The notes beneath the pieces were generated by a model, which worked only from the letters and a program-made list of their open reading frames with translations, was not told where the DNA came from and searched no databases. From positions 8,173,989 through 8,237,988 of the forward strand of contig NW_024881322.1 in assembly GCF_018691265.1 (NCBI RefSeq): a stretch of DNA of 64,000 bases. Reading direction: 5' to 3'. Below, piece after piece: positions 1-10,730 of the stretch; the stretch's first letter is position 1; the number at the start of each line of letters is the position of its first letter. A program made the position numbers and the translations under genes. The DNA comes from Tyto alba. Its lineage: Eukaryota > Chordata > Aves > Strigiformes > Tytonidae.

Positions 1-26
1 ACAAGCTTTTCCCACCGGGAAAGCTG

Positions 27-575
27 TGATTTACGGATGAAAGACTTCACAACAAAGGGTTGTAAAGCAGGTATGTTTATTCGGCGCCGGGCACGTGGGG
101 GATGGCTCCGCCACAACAAGCATGCGCGCCCCCCTGCCCTGCTAGTCTTGCTTCTATGTTACAAAGCGTTGCATATTCACGAGACGCCTATGCATATTCA
201 TAACCTATTCCCGCCTACCCTCGCTTCTTATTATAATTAGGTCTCCTCCTCCTTGCGGCTGCGCAGGGAGTTCCTTTGGTCCTGGGCGGGGGTCGTGAAG
301 AGCTGGGCAGTGGTCGTGGGAGGAAGTATCTCCTCTTCCTCACTGCTTAACTTTTCATCCTGAATTCCTGCGCAGTCTCTGTCGCCTCCTGGACCTGGGC
401 TAAACCGCAGAGCTGGTTTGTGCCGGTTGTGAGGTGATCTTTTGCTGATACACACTTATTTAAGGGAAGGAAAGGGGGGGCCCTCTTTTGAATAGGAAAC
501 AGAGGCAGAGCAAAACAGGCAATGTCTCTTGTCTCGTGCAAGCATAATACCAAATTTGGTTAATATCCCATTTCA
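27..575 (-). mobile_element. Solo LTR-like insertion in unit 1
   Basis: This is a 549-bp segment starting tg and ending ca, flanked on both sides by gctg (23-26 and 576-579) and missing from the terminal array unit. I place it on the minus strand because AATAAA lies on that strand (76-81), close to the end that would then be R/U5. An A/T-rich TATA-like stretch lies at about 225-238. Two copies of tgcatattca sit in the promoter-like part. No internal retroviral sequence adjoins it, so it looks like a solo LTR of an unidentified endogenous retrovirus with a 4-bp target duplication. Confidence 0.75.
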
Positions 576-1220
576 GCTGCAACTGAGCAGGTGGTCGATT
601 CGCACTCCTGCCCAAAATGATCCCCACCTACACAACCCCTGAAACCAGGGGAGCACCTCACAACCCTCACACTCTTCAGCTGCAAGACCAAACCGCATTT
701 CCAAACCACCGAGAACACACCAACAGCCACAGGCTCCGTATCTTCCACAGTCCTGGGCAGAGACACACGGAAAGAAGGATTCAGTCTCTCCACAGAACAC
801 GACTGGAAACACCAACGCCGGCAGCTTTGAAACGGCCTGACAGTTTAGGAGTAGCGCTCGGGGATATTAGAAATGCCCCTCGCCAACCGCTGCGGCCGGC
901 CCAGCTCCGCCAGCTGGCCCCGGCTCCTGCCAGGGCACCAAGGAAGCCCCCCGCGCCACCCTGGCTGGGCACAAAGGCCTCGCAGCCCTGCGCCCACCAG
1001 ACCCCAAGGAGTCGCGAGACACAGCTCCCGCTCTGCCCGGCACGGCCACGCCGGCGCCACAAAATAGGAGCTGCTGGGTGGCCCTAGAGCCATCGCCAGC
1101 CTGCGGCCAGCGGCCACGGGGCGCGCCAGGAGCCTTCCCAAGGAGGACGCCCAAGGCCAGGGCGAGCGAGCCCAAAGCCTTTGCCGCAAAGAGCGGGCGC
1201 CAAAAAGGGTGTCCCTGGGC

Positions 1221-1366
1221 GGTCTTGTGTCCCGGCAGGAGCCGGGGCCGCCCCTACAGTCTCCCCTGGCGGTCTTCCGTCCCGGCAGGAGCCGGGGCCG
1301 CCCCTAGTCTCCCCTGCGGTCTCCCATCCCGGTTGGAACCGGGGCCGCTCCTGCTTAGCTTCCCCA
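1221..1366. repeat. Internal GC-rich minisatellite, three copies of about 48 bp (one per array unit)
   Basis: Three adjacent copies start with ggtct at 1221, 1271 and 1318 and share ccggcaggagccggggccgc (third copy diverged). The same block occurs in the other units at 5107-5252, 8992-9137, 12870-13015 and 14791-14936. It belongs to the core unit, not to either retroviral insertion. Confidence 0.85.
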
Positions 1367-1948
1367 GGGGGCCTGTTAAGGGGAGGGTAGCTGCACCGTG
1401 GCCCCCGCCAGCTCCGCCCCCCAGCACCGCCTTTAGCTCCGCCTCCTTTCCCGCTCCACCAGCTCCACAAAGGCTCCTGACAACAGGCCGGGCCGCACAC
1501 TCGCCCTCGCCAAACCCAGCCCGAGCAAAGCCCTCGCACACTCGCCACACCCACCGGGGACCCTGCCACAGCACCTTCCCGGCCTCTCGGCTCCCAGCGC
1601 ACCACCACGCCTGCCACCCCCCGACCACTGCCCCGGGCACCTTCGGGGCCACCCGCGCCCCAGGCTCACCCTTCACCTTCCCTCGGCACATCGCGCGGGA
1701 AAAGGAAGGCATTTTTTCCCACGGCCCGCCCCTGGGCACCTCGTGCTGCTGCGTGGCTTCCTCAGCGTCCGTCCCGACCGACAAGGGGGCGCCTGCTTTC
1801 ATCGCCGGAAATCCCGCGGGCACCCTCTCCAATCCGAAGACGCTCACTCGATTCTTCGGACCGGCCTCCCGTCAAGGGACACGAGCCCCTCTGCTAACCG
1901 CGCCTCACCTCTCGGCATGGCTACAAGCTTTTCCCACCGGGAAAGCTG

Positions 1949-2497
1949 TGATTTACGGATGAAAGACTTCACAACAAAGGGTTGTAAAGCAGGTATGTTT
2001 ATTCGGCGCCGGGCACGTGGGGGATGGCTCCGCCACAACAAGCATGCGCGCCCCCCTGCCCTGCTAGTCTTGCTTCTATGTTACAAAGCGTTGCATATTC
2101 ACGAGACGCCTATGCATATTCATAACCTATTCCCGCCTACCCTCGCTTCTTATTATAATTAGGTCTCCTCCTCCTTGCGGCTGCGCAGGGAGTTCCTTTG
2201 GTCCTGGGCGGGGGTCGTGAAGAGCTGGGCAGTGGTCGTGGGAGGAAGTATCTCCTCTTCCTCACTGCTTAACTTTTCATCCTGAATTCCTGCGCAGTCT
2301 CTGTCGCCTCCTGGACCTGGGCTAAACCGCAGAGCTGGTTTGTGCCGGTTGTGAGGTGATCTTTTGCTGATACACACTTATTTAAGGGAAGGAAAGGGGG
2401 GGCCCTCTTTTGAATAGGAAACAGAGGCAGAGCAAAACAAGCAATGTCTCTTGTCTCGTGCAAGCATAATACCAAATTTGGTTAATATCCCATTTCA
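1949..2497 (-). mobile_element. Solo LTR-like insertion in unit 2
   Basis: Same 549-bp insertion as at 27-575, again flanked by gctg. Nearly identical to the copy in unit 1; one visible difference is caaaacaagc for caaaacaggc. Confidence 0.75.
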
Positions 2498-2960
2498 GCT
2501 GCAACTGAGCAGGTGGTCGATTCGCACTCCTGCCCAAAATGATCCCCACCTACACAACCCCTGAAACCAGGGGAGCACCTCACAACCCTCACACTCTTCA
2601 GCTGCAAGACCAAACCGCATTTCCAAACCACCGAGAACACACCAACAGCCACAGGCTCCGTATCTTCCACAGTCCTGGGCAGAGACACACGGAAAGAAGG
2701 ATTCAGTCTCTCCACAGAACACGACTGGAAACACCAACACCGGTGTTTTGCCAATTGACGGGCTTAACACATAGGACACAGACACCAAGCTAAAGAAATA
2801 GGCTTATTTTACTTTAGTTTAAAACAGCAGAAAGAATAAGCAAGGTAATGCACCTAGAAATTACTATTTAAAGCTAGCTGTAGTGATTAAGAAAGATCCA
2901 TCACCAATTGCCCTCATACTTTACCATCATCCAGATCCGTGCATCAGCTGGGGAGCCCCG

Positions 2961-4031
2961 TCACAGCGAAGGGTCGGAGAGGCTTTCCCGGCAATTGGGA
3001 AGTCCTACGCAGTGAGTCCGCTCGTAGGTGAGGTCTCCTATAAATATTGCCAATTTCATACCTTCCTCCTTCATCCCCTGTATGCAATCTCGCAAAGTAT
3101 ACCAGGGACGTTCCCCACCTGGCCAATCATTCTCCGTGGGGTATTTATTATTACATCTCTGGGCAGCCAAGGTTAACAAATTTGTATCCTGAGGATTATT
3201 TCGGAATGCATCTTGCACAGAGGAGTCAGAACTCAAAACTAAAAACTTCCTAGATTCCCCTGGATCTAAGGTTACCCCTGCTGCTCCCTGATCGTGCAAA
3301 ATCACCATCCAAGAGAGCAGGGGTTCCCCCAGTCTCTGCTTAAATCTTTCAATTATATCATCTATTTGATGCTGAGTATAATCTTCAATCCCATCCTTCC
3401 TTACTTGTTGCCCGTTAGTATCCAATTCTATTTTCCGTCTCCACACTGGTTTTACATCCACAGGTTCATCTGAGGAACGAGCCTCATCAGAACCTGTAGA
3501 ATCCCAAATATCTCCATCCCATCTGTCAGGATCCCACCGTACCCCTGCTTCTGCAATCGCAGCATGCACTTTCCTATGGTTTACTCGTCCCCTTCTTTTC
3601 TTATACTTATACTGTGCAACTCTTACTGCAGCTGTTTCAGCTACAGTCTGATAAGTATCCAACTTATCGGCAAGCAACTTGTTTTGACACCGTAACGATA
3701 CAATTTGATTCTGCAAATCACACATCTGTCGCTCCATGTGGGAGCGCTCCAACAACAGTTTTTCTTTCTGTTGGTGCTGTTTCCGATATGCTGTTAACAA
3801 AACCCATCCCCGTCTTCCCGAACACACAATTTCTTTTCCTTTTTCAACAGATAATTTTTGGATACATTTTAATACATCCAGTGGTTCAGCTTCTTTTAGC
3901 CGACTTTCCCACTGTTCACATGGTCCTCCGACCTTAGCCCACTCAAGAGCCAGTGAACTATAAGGAAGGTCTTCCCATCCAGGAATTTCAGATGGAGCTG
4001 ATTCCTTACGTTTAGATTTAAAAAATGACAT
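2961..4031 (-). CDS. Endogenous retroviral Gag-like ORF, truncated (unit 2)
   Basis: A 356-codon open frame whose ATG lies 31 bases inside the 5' LTR/primer-binding region, the normal place for gag. The N-terminal third is basic and tryptophan-containing. Residues of about 85-150 are rich in K, E, Q and L and look like a coiled coil. A basic stretch (KKRRGR) follows, then an acidic D/W-rich segment. I call it Gag-like from position and composition. Virus class is uncertain, though this kind of Gag is common among avian endogenous retroviruses. It is not a full Gag: no CCHC zinc knuckle is present. The frame is joined near residue 332 to R-U5 sequence, which supplies the last 25 or so residues and the stop. 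No pol or env is present. It is probably a remnant, but the frame is unbroken. Confidence 0.75.
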   Translation of the reverse strand: MSFFKSKRKESAPSEIPGWEDLPYSSLALEWAKVGGPCEQWESRLKEAEPLDVLKCIQKLSVEKGKEIVCSGRRGWVLLTAYRKQHQQKEKLLLERSHMERQMCDLQNQIVSLRCQNKLLADKLDTYQTVAETAAVRVAQYKYKKRRGRVNHRKVHAAIAEAGVRWDPDRWDGDIWDSTGSDEARSSDEPVDVKPVWRRKIELDTNGQQVRKDGIEDYTQHQIDDIIERFKQRLGEPLLSWMVILHDQGAAGVTLDPGESRKFLVLSSDSSVQDAFRNNPQDTNLLTLAAQRCNNKYPTENDWPGGERPWYTLRDCIQGMKEEGMKLAIFIGDLTYERTHCVGLPNCRESLSDPSL

Positions 4032-4042
4032 TTTGTTCTAAT

Positions 4043-4058
4043 CCTGTCCCTGACGCCA
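4043..4058 (-). other. Putative retroviral primer-binding site (unit 2)
   Basis: On the minus strand TGGCGTCAGGGACAGG follows the LTR end after four bases (AATT). TGG immediately after a CA-ending LTR is where a tRNA primer pairs. I could not assign the tRNA. The same stretch lies at the equivalent place in units 3 and 4. Confidence 0.55.
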
Positions 4059-4062
4059 AATT

Positions 4063-4702
4063 TGTTTTGCCAATTAACGGGCTTAACACAAAGGACACAG
4101 ACACCGAGCTAAAGAAATAGGCTTATTTTACTTTAGTTTAAAACAGCAGAAAGAATAAGCATGGTAATGCACCTAGACATTACTATTTAAAGCTAGCTGT
4201 AGTGATTAAGAAAGATCCATCACCAATTGCCCTCATACTTTACCATCATCCAGATCCGTGCATCAGCTGGGGAGCCCCGTCACAGCGAAGGGTCGGAGAG
4301 GCTTTCCCGGCAATTGGGAAGTCCTACGCAGTGCGTCCGCTCGTAGGTGAGGTCTGCGTCTGTGCTGTGAGAGGGTCCAGGTTTTATAGAGTTTAACAAA
4401 CAAGTCTAAACAAAACGCACAGGAGATATCTGGTAGATTGATATGGCTCACTCAGGCGTGTCCGGATCTGGCCAGGATCCGGCCATGCGCGAGGAGTTTC
4501 TGTTTTTCTTTACATTTGGGATTTATAGTTACTTCCTATTGTTTACTTATAGTTCCCAGGGATTGTTCCCAGGGTTACGTTTTCATGCTGATAAGATACG
4601 GGTTGCTTCAGTCTGCTGATAAGATGCTGATTGCTGGTCGGGGAATTCACTCAGAAGTGAACTTTGGTTTGAGGCCTATTGTTTGGGCCCCTTTTTGTTT
4701 CA
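4063..4702 (-). promoter_or_regulatory. 5' LTR of provirus in unit 2, with TATA box
   Basis: A 640-bp LTR bounded by TG and CA. On the minus strand TATAAAA lies at 4388-4382. Sequence shared with the 3' R-U5 remnant begins at 4355, about 30 bases downstream, which is where transcription should start. U3 is therefore about 4702-4356 and R-U5 about 4355-4063. The equivalent LTRs are 7948-8587 and 11827-12465. Confidence 0.78.
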
Positions 4703-5833
4703 GCCGGCAGCTTTGAAAGGGCCTGACAGTTTAGGAGTAGCGCTCGGGGATATTAGAAATGCCCCTCGCCAACCGCTGCGGCCGGCCCAGCTCCGCCAGC
4801 TGGCCCCGGCTCCTCCCAGGGCACCAAGGAAGCCCCCCGCGCCACCCTGGCTGGGCACAAAGGCCTCGCAGCCCTGCGCCCACCAGACCCCAAGGAGTCG
4901 CGAGACACAGCTCCCGCTCTGCCCGGCACGGCCACGCCGGCGCCACAAAATAGGAGCTGCTGGGTGGCCCTAGAGCCATCGCCAGCCTGCGGCCAGCGGC
5001 CACGGGGCGCGCCAGGAGCCTTCCCAAGGAGGACGACCAAGGCCAGGGCGAGCGAGCCCAAAGCCTTTGCCGCAAAGAGCGGGCGCCAAAAAGGGTGTCC
5101 CTGGGCGGTCTTGTGTCCCGGCAGGAGCCGGGGCCGCCCCAACAGTCTCCCCTGGCGGTCTTCCGTCCCGGCAGGAGCCGGGGCCGCCCCTAGTCTCCCC
5201 TGCGGTCTCCCATCCCGGTTGGAACCGGGGCCGCTCCTGCTTAGCTTCCCCAGGGGGCCTGTTAAGGGGAGGGTAGCTGCACCGTGGCCCCCGCCAGCTC
5301 CGCCCCCCAGCACCGCCTTTAGCTCCGCCTCCTTTCCCGCTCCACCAGCTCCACAAAGGCTCCTGACAACAGGCCGGGCCGCACACTCGCCCTCGCCAAA
5401 CCCAGCCCGAGCAAAGCCCTCGCACACTCGCCACACCCACCGGGGACCCTGCCACAGCACCTTCGCGGCCTCTCGGCTCCCAGCGCACCACCACGCCTGC
5501 CACCCCCCGACCACTGCCCCGGGCACCTTCGGGGCCACCCGCGCCCCAGGCTCACCCTTCACCTTCCCTCGGCACATCGCGCGGGAAAAGGAAGGCATTT
5601 TTTCCCACGGCCCGCCCCTGGGCACCTCGTGCTGCTGCGTGGCTTCCTCAGCGTCCGTCCGACCGACAAGGGGGCGCCTGCTTTCATCGCCGGAAATCCC
5701 GCGGGCACCCTCTCCAATCCGAAGACGCTCACTCGATTCTTCGGACCGGCCTCCCGTCAAGGGACACGAGCCCCTCTGCTAACCGCGCCTCACCTCTCGG
5801 CATGGCTACAAGCTTTTCCCACCGGGAAAGCTG

Positions 5834-6382
5834 TGATTTACGGATGAAAGACTTCACAACAAAGGGTTGTAAAGCAGGTATGTTTATTCGGCGCCGGGCA
5901 CGTGGGGGATGGCTCCGCCACAACAAGCATGCGCGCCCCCCTGCCCTGCTAGTCTTGCTTCTATGTTACAAAGCGTTGCATATTCACGAGACGCCTATGC
6001 ATATTCATAACCTATTCCCGCCTACCCTCGCTTCTTATTATAATTAGGTCTCCTCCTCCTTGCGGCTGCGCAGGGAGTTCCTTTGGTCCTGGGCGGGGGT
6101 CGTGAAGAGCTGGGCAGTGGTCGTGGGAGGAAGTATCTCCTCTTCCTCACTGCTTAACTTTTCATCCTGAATTCCTGCGCAGTCTCTGTCGCCTCCTGGA
6201 CCTGGGCTAAACCGCAGAGCTGGTTTGTGCCGGTTGTGAGGTGATCTTTTGCTGATACACACTTATTTAAGGGAAGGAAAGGGGGGGCCCTCTTTTGAAT
6301 AGGAAACAGAGGCAGAGCAAAACAGGCAATGTCTCTTGTCTCGTGCAAGCATAATACCAAATTTGGTTAATATCCCATTTCA
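5834..6382 (-). mobile_element. Solo LTR-like insertion in unit 3
   Basis: Same 549-bp insertion flanked by gctg, with the same unit-relative ends and the same minus-strand AATAAA. Confidence 0.75.
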
Positions 6383-6845
6383 GCTGCAACTGAGCAGGTG
6401 GTCGATTCGCACTCCTGCCCAAAATGATCCCCACCTACACAACCCCTGAAACCAGGGGAGCACCTCACAACCCTCACACTCTTCAGCTGCAAGACCAAAC
6501 CGCATTTCCAAACCACCGAGAACACACCAACAGCCACAGGCTCCGTATCTTCCACAGTCCTGGGCAGAGACACACGGAAAGAAGGATTCAGTCTCTCCAC
6601 AGAACACGACTGGAAACACCAACACCGGTGTTTTGCCAATTGACGGGCTTAACACATAGGACACAGACACCAAGCTAAAGAAATAGGCTTATTTTACTTT
6701 AGTTTAAAACAGCAGAAAGAATAAGCAAGGTAATGCACCTAGAAATTACTATTTAAAGCTAGCTGTAGTGATTAAGAAAGATCCATCACCAATTGCCCTC
6801 ATACTTTACCATCATCCAGATCCGTGCATCAGCTGGGGAGCCCCG

Positions 6846-7916
6846 TCACAGCGAAGGGTCGGAGAGGCTTTCCCGGCAATTGGGAAGTCCTACGCAGTGA
6901 GTCCGCTCGTAGGTGAGGTCTCCTATAAATATTGCCAATTTCATACCTTCCTCCTTCATCCCCTGTATGCAATCTCGCAAAGTATACCAGGGACGTTCCC
7001 CACCTGGCCAATCATTCTCCGTGGGGTATTTATTATTACATCTCTGGGCAGCCAAGGTTAACAAATTTGTATCCTGAGGATTATTTCGGAATGCATCTTG
7101 CACAGAGGAGTCAGAACTCAAAACTAAAAACTTCCTAGATTCCCCTGGATCTAGGGTTAACCCTGCTGCTCCCTGATCGTCCAAACGCACCATCCAAGAG
7201 AGCAGGGGTTCCCCCAGTCTCTGCTTAAATCTTTCAATTATATCATTTATTTGATGCTGAGTATAATCTTCAATCCCATCCTTCCTTACTTGTTGCCCGT
7301 TAGTATCCAATTCTATTTTCCGTCTCCACACTGGTTTTACATCCACAGGTTCATCTGAGGAACGAGCCTCATCAGAACCTGTAGAATCCCAAATATCTCC
7401 ATCCCATCTGTCAGGATCCCACCGTACCCCTGCTTCTGCAATCGCAGCATGCACTTTCCTATGGTTTACTCGTCCCCTTCTTTTCTTATACTTATACTGT
7501 GCAACTCTTACTGCAGCTGTTTCAGCTACAGTCTGATAAGTATCCAACTTATCGGCAAGCAACTTGTTTTGACACCGTAACGATACAAATTGATTCTGCA
7601 AATCACACATCTGTCGCTCCATGTGGGAGTGCTCCAACAACAGTTTTTCTTTCTGTTGGTGCTGTTTCCGATATGCTGTTAACAAAACCCATCCCCGTCT
7701 TCCCGAACACACAATTTCTTTTCCTTTTTCGATAGATAATTTTTGGATACATTTTAATACATCCATTGGTTCAGCTTCTTTTAGCCGACTTTCCCACTGT
7801 TCACATGGTCCTCCGACCTTAGCCCACTCAAGAGCCAGTGAACTATAAGGAAGGTCTTCCCATCCAGGAATTTCAGATGGAGCTGATTCCTTACGTTTAG
7901 ATTTAAAAAATGACAT
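6846..7916 (-). CDS. Endogenous retroviral Gag-like ORF, truncated (unit 3)
   Basis: A 356-codon copy of the unit 2 Gag-like frame with the same start, coiled-coil-like middle and R-U5-encoded tail. It differs by a handful of substitutions (for example VRLDDQG where unit 2 has VILHDQG) and has no stop or frameshift. Confidence 0.75.
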   Translation of the reverse strand: MSFFKSKRKESAPSEIPGWEDLPYSSLALEWAKVGGPCEQWESRLKEAEPMDVLKCIQKLSIEKGKEIVCSGRRGWVLLTAYRKQHQQKEKLLLEHSHMERQMCDLQNQFVSLRCQNKLLADKLDTYQTVAETAAVRVAQYKYKKRRGRVNHRKVHAAIAEAGVRWDPDRWDGDIWDSTGSDEARSSDEPVDVKPVWRRKIELDTNGQQVRKDGIEDYTQHQINDIIERFKQRLGEPLLSWMVRLDDQGAAGLTLDPGESRKFLVLSSDSSVQDAFRNNPQDTNLLTLAAQRCNNKYPTENDWPGGERPWYTLRDCIQGMKEEGMKLAIFIGDLTYERTHCVGLPNCRESLSDPSL

Positions 7917-7947
7917 TTTGTTCTAATCCTGTCCCTGACGCCAAATT

Positions 7948-8587
7948 TGTTTTGCCAATTAACGGGCTTAACACAAAGGACACAGACACCAAGCTAAAGA
8001 AATAGGCTTATTTTACTTTAGTTTAAAACAGCAGAAAGAATAAGCAAGGTAATGCGCCTAGACATTACTATTTAAAGCTAGCTGTAGTGATTAAGAAAGA
8101 TCCATCACCAATTGCCCTCATACTTTACCGTCATCCAGATCCGTGCATCAGCTGGGGAGCCCCGTCACAGCGAAGGGTCGGAGAGGCTTTCCCGGCAATT
8201 GGGAAGTCCCACGCAGTGCGTCCGCTCGTAGGTGAGGTCTGCGTCTGTGCTGTGAGAGGGTCCAGGTTTTATAGAGTTTAACAAACAAGTCTAAACAAAA
8301 CGCACAGGAGATATCTGGTAGATTGATATGGCTCACTCAGGCGTGTCCGGATCTGGCCAGGATCCGGGCATGCCCGAGGAGTTTCTGTTTTTCTTTACAT
8401 TTGGGATTTATAGTTACTTCCTATTGTTTACTTATAGTTCCCAGGGATTGTTCCCAGGGTTACGTTTTCATGCTGATAAGATACGGGTTGCTTCAGTCTG
8501 CTGATAAGATGCTGATTGCTGGTCGGGGAACTCACTCAGAAGTGAACTTTGGTTTGAGGCCTATTGTTTGGGCCCCTTTTTGTTTCA
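7948..8587 (-). promoter_or_regulatory. 5' LTR of provirus in unit 3
   Basis: Same LTR as 4063-4702, with U3, TATA and R-U5 in the same order. It has several private substitutions, such as gggcatgccc for ggccatgcgc in U3. Confidence 0.76.
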
Positions 8588-9718
8588 GCCGGCAGCTTTG
8601 AAAGGGCCTGACAGTTTAGGAGTAGCGCTCGGGGATATTAGAAATGCCCCTCGCCAACCGCTGCGGCCGGCCCAGCTCCGCCAGCTGGCCCCGGCTCCTC
8701 CCAGGGCACCAAGGAAGCCCCCCGCGCCACCCTGGCTGGGCACAAAGGCCTCGCAGCCCTGCGCCCACCAGACCCCAAGGAGTCGCGAGACACAGCTCCC
8801 GCTCTGCCCGGCACGGCCACGCCGGCGCCACAAAATAGGAGCTGCTGGGTGGCCCTAGAGCCATCGCCAGCCTGCGGCCAGCGGCCACGGGGCGCGCCAG
8901 GAGCCTTCCCAAGGAGGACGACCAAGGCCAGGGCGAGCAAGCCCAAAGCCTTTGCCGCAAAGAGCGGGCGCCAAAAAGGGTGTCCCTGGGCGGTCTTGTG
9001 TCCCGGCAGGAGCCGGGGCCGCCCCTACAGTCTCCCCTGGCGGTCTTCCGTCCCGGCAGGAGCCGGGGCCGCCCCTAGTCTCCCCTGCGGTCTCCCATCC
9101 CGGTTGGAACCGGGGCCGCTCCTGCTTAGCTTCCCCGGGGGGCCTGTTAAGGGGAGGGTAGCTGCACCGTGGCCCCCGCCAGCTCCGCCCCCCAGCACCG
9201 CCTTTAGCTCCGCCTCCTTTCCCGCTCCACCAGCTCCACAAAGGCTCCTGACAACAGGCCGGGCCGCACACTCGCCCTCGCCAAACCCAGCCCGAGCAAA
9301 GCCCTCGCACACTCGCCACACCCACCGGGGACCCTGCCACAGCACCTTCCCGGCCTCTCGGCTCCCAGCGCACCACCACGCCTGCCACCCCCCGACCACT
9401 GCCCCGGGCACCTTCGGGGCCACCCGCGCCCCAGGCTCACCCTTCACCTTCCCTCGGCACATCGCGCGGGAAAAGGAAGGCATTTTTTCCCACGGCCCGC
9501 CCCTGGGCACCTCGTGCTGCTGCGTGGCTTCCTCAGCGTCCGTCCGACCGACAAGGGGGCGCCTGCTTTCATCGCCGGAAATCCCGCGGGCACCCTCTCC
9601 AATCCGAAGACGCTCACTCGATTCTTCGGACCGGCCTCCCGTCAAGGGACACGAGCCCCTCTGCTAACCGCGCCTCACCTCTCGGCATGGCTACAAGCTT
9701 TTCCCACCGGGAAAGCTG

Positions 9719-10267
9719 TGATTTACGGATGAAAGACTTCACAACAAAGGGTTGTAAAGCAGGTATGTTTATTCGGCGCCGGGCACGTGGGGGATGGCTC
9801 CGCCACAACAAGCATGCGCGCCCCCCTGCCCTGCTAGTCTTGCTTCTATGTTACAAAGCGTTGCATATTCACGAGACGCCTATGCATATTCATAACCTAT
9901 TCCCGCCTACCCTCGCTTCTTATTATAATTAGGTCTCCTCCTCCTTGCGGCTGCGCAGGGAGTTCCTTTGGTCCTGGGCGGGGGTCGTGAAGAGCTGGGC
10001 AGTGGTCGTGGGAGGAAGTATCTCCTCTTCCTCACTGCTTAACTTTTCATCCTGAATTCCTGCGCAGTCTCTGTCGCCTCCTGGACCTGGGCTAAACCGC
10101 AGAGCTGGTTTGTGCCGGTTGTGAGGTGATCTTTTGCTGATACACACTTATTTAAGGGAAGGAAAGGGGGGGCCCTCTTTTGAATAGGAAACAGAGGCAG
10201 AGCAAAACAAGCAATGTCTCTTGTCTCGTGCAAGCATAATACCAAATTTGGTTAATATCCCATTTCA
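9719..10267 (-). mobile_element. Solo LTR-like insertion in unit 4
   Basis: Same 549-bp insertion flanked by gctg. It shares the caaaacaagc variant with unit 2. Confidence 0.75.
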
Positions 10268-10730
10268 GCTGCAACTGAGCAGGTGGTCGATTCGCACTCC
10301 TGCCCAAAATGATCCCCACCTACACAACCCCTGAAACCAGGGGAGCACCTCACAACCCTCACACTCTTCAGCTGCAAGACCAAACCGCATTTCCAAACCA
10401 CCGAGAACACACCAACAGCCACAGGCTCCGTATCTTCCACAGTCCTGGGCAGAGACACACGGAAAGAAGGATTCAGTCTCTCCACAGAACACGGCTGAAA
10501 ACACCAACGCCGGTGTTTTGCCAATTGACGGGCTTAACACAAAGGACACAGACACCAAGCTAAAGAAATAGGCTTATTTTACTTTAGTTTAAAACAGCAG
10601 AAAGAATAAGCAAGGTAATGCAGCTAGAAATTACTATTTAAAGCTAGCTGTAGTGATTAAGAAAGATCCATCACCAATTGCCCTCATACTTTACCATCAT
10701 CCAGATCCGTGCATCAGCTGGGGAGCCCCG

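Larger units (their letters stand above)
1..1922. repeat. Array unit 1 (short form)
   Basis: A 1922-bp unit with a solo-LTR-like insertion at 27-575. It has no provirus: the site at about 823-827 reads gccgg and is uninterrupted. The second half (about 880-1760) is very GC- and CpG-rich and holds a three-copy minisatellite at 1221-1366. It has one extra base near 1774 (cgtcccgacc) compared with the other units (cgtccgacc). Confidence 0.92.
2744..4702 (-). mobile_element. Truncated endogenous provirus in unit 2 (5' LTR, gag fragment, R-U5)
   Basis: Read on the minus strand: full 5' LTR (4702 to 4063, TG...CA), a short spacer, a primer-binding-like stretch (4058-4043), a Gag-like frame from 4031, then an abrupt join at about 3036 to a second copy of only the R-U5 part of the LTR (3036 to 2744). 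The rest of gag, all of pol and env, and U3 of the 3' LTR are missing. The element is bracketed by a 5-bp duplication (accgg/gccgg), and the uninterrupted site is seen in units 1, 5 and 6. The R-U5 copies differ at roughly six positions over about 290 bp by eye. Confidence 0.88.
1923..5807. repeat. Array unit 2 (long form, with provirus)
   Basis: A 3885-bp unit equal to the short unit plus the provirus at 2744-4702. The solo LTR is at 1949-2497 and the minisatellite at 5107-5252. The provirus is flanked by accgg on the left and gccgg on the right, a 5-bp duplication with one later change. Confidence 0.93.
6629..8587 (-). mobile_element. Truncated endogenous provirus in unit 3
   Basis: Same structure as 2744-4702: 5' LTR 8587-7948, Gag-like frame from 7916, and R-U5 remnant 6921-6629. 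It carries its own substitutions in gag and the 5' LTR. It was copied with the array unit rather than inserted independently, because its junctions are identical. Confidence 0.88.
5808..9692. repeat. Array unit 3 (long form, with provirus)
   Basis: A 3885-bp unit with solo LTR at 5834-6382, provirus at 6629-8587 and minisatellite at 8992-9137. It shares the mutated left duplication (accgg) and the acacatagg variant with unit 2, but differs from units 2 and 4 at several bases in the gag region and 5' LTR. Confidence 0.93.

Noticed and set aside
1078..1962. Open frame of 294 codons in the GC-rich half of the array unit (similar frames in units 2-5)
   Set aside because: Long frames occur on both strands and in several phases over the same GC-rich DNA. 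The predicted product is low-complexity P/A/R-rich, and one-base indels between units change the frame. This fits composition bias, not a gene.
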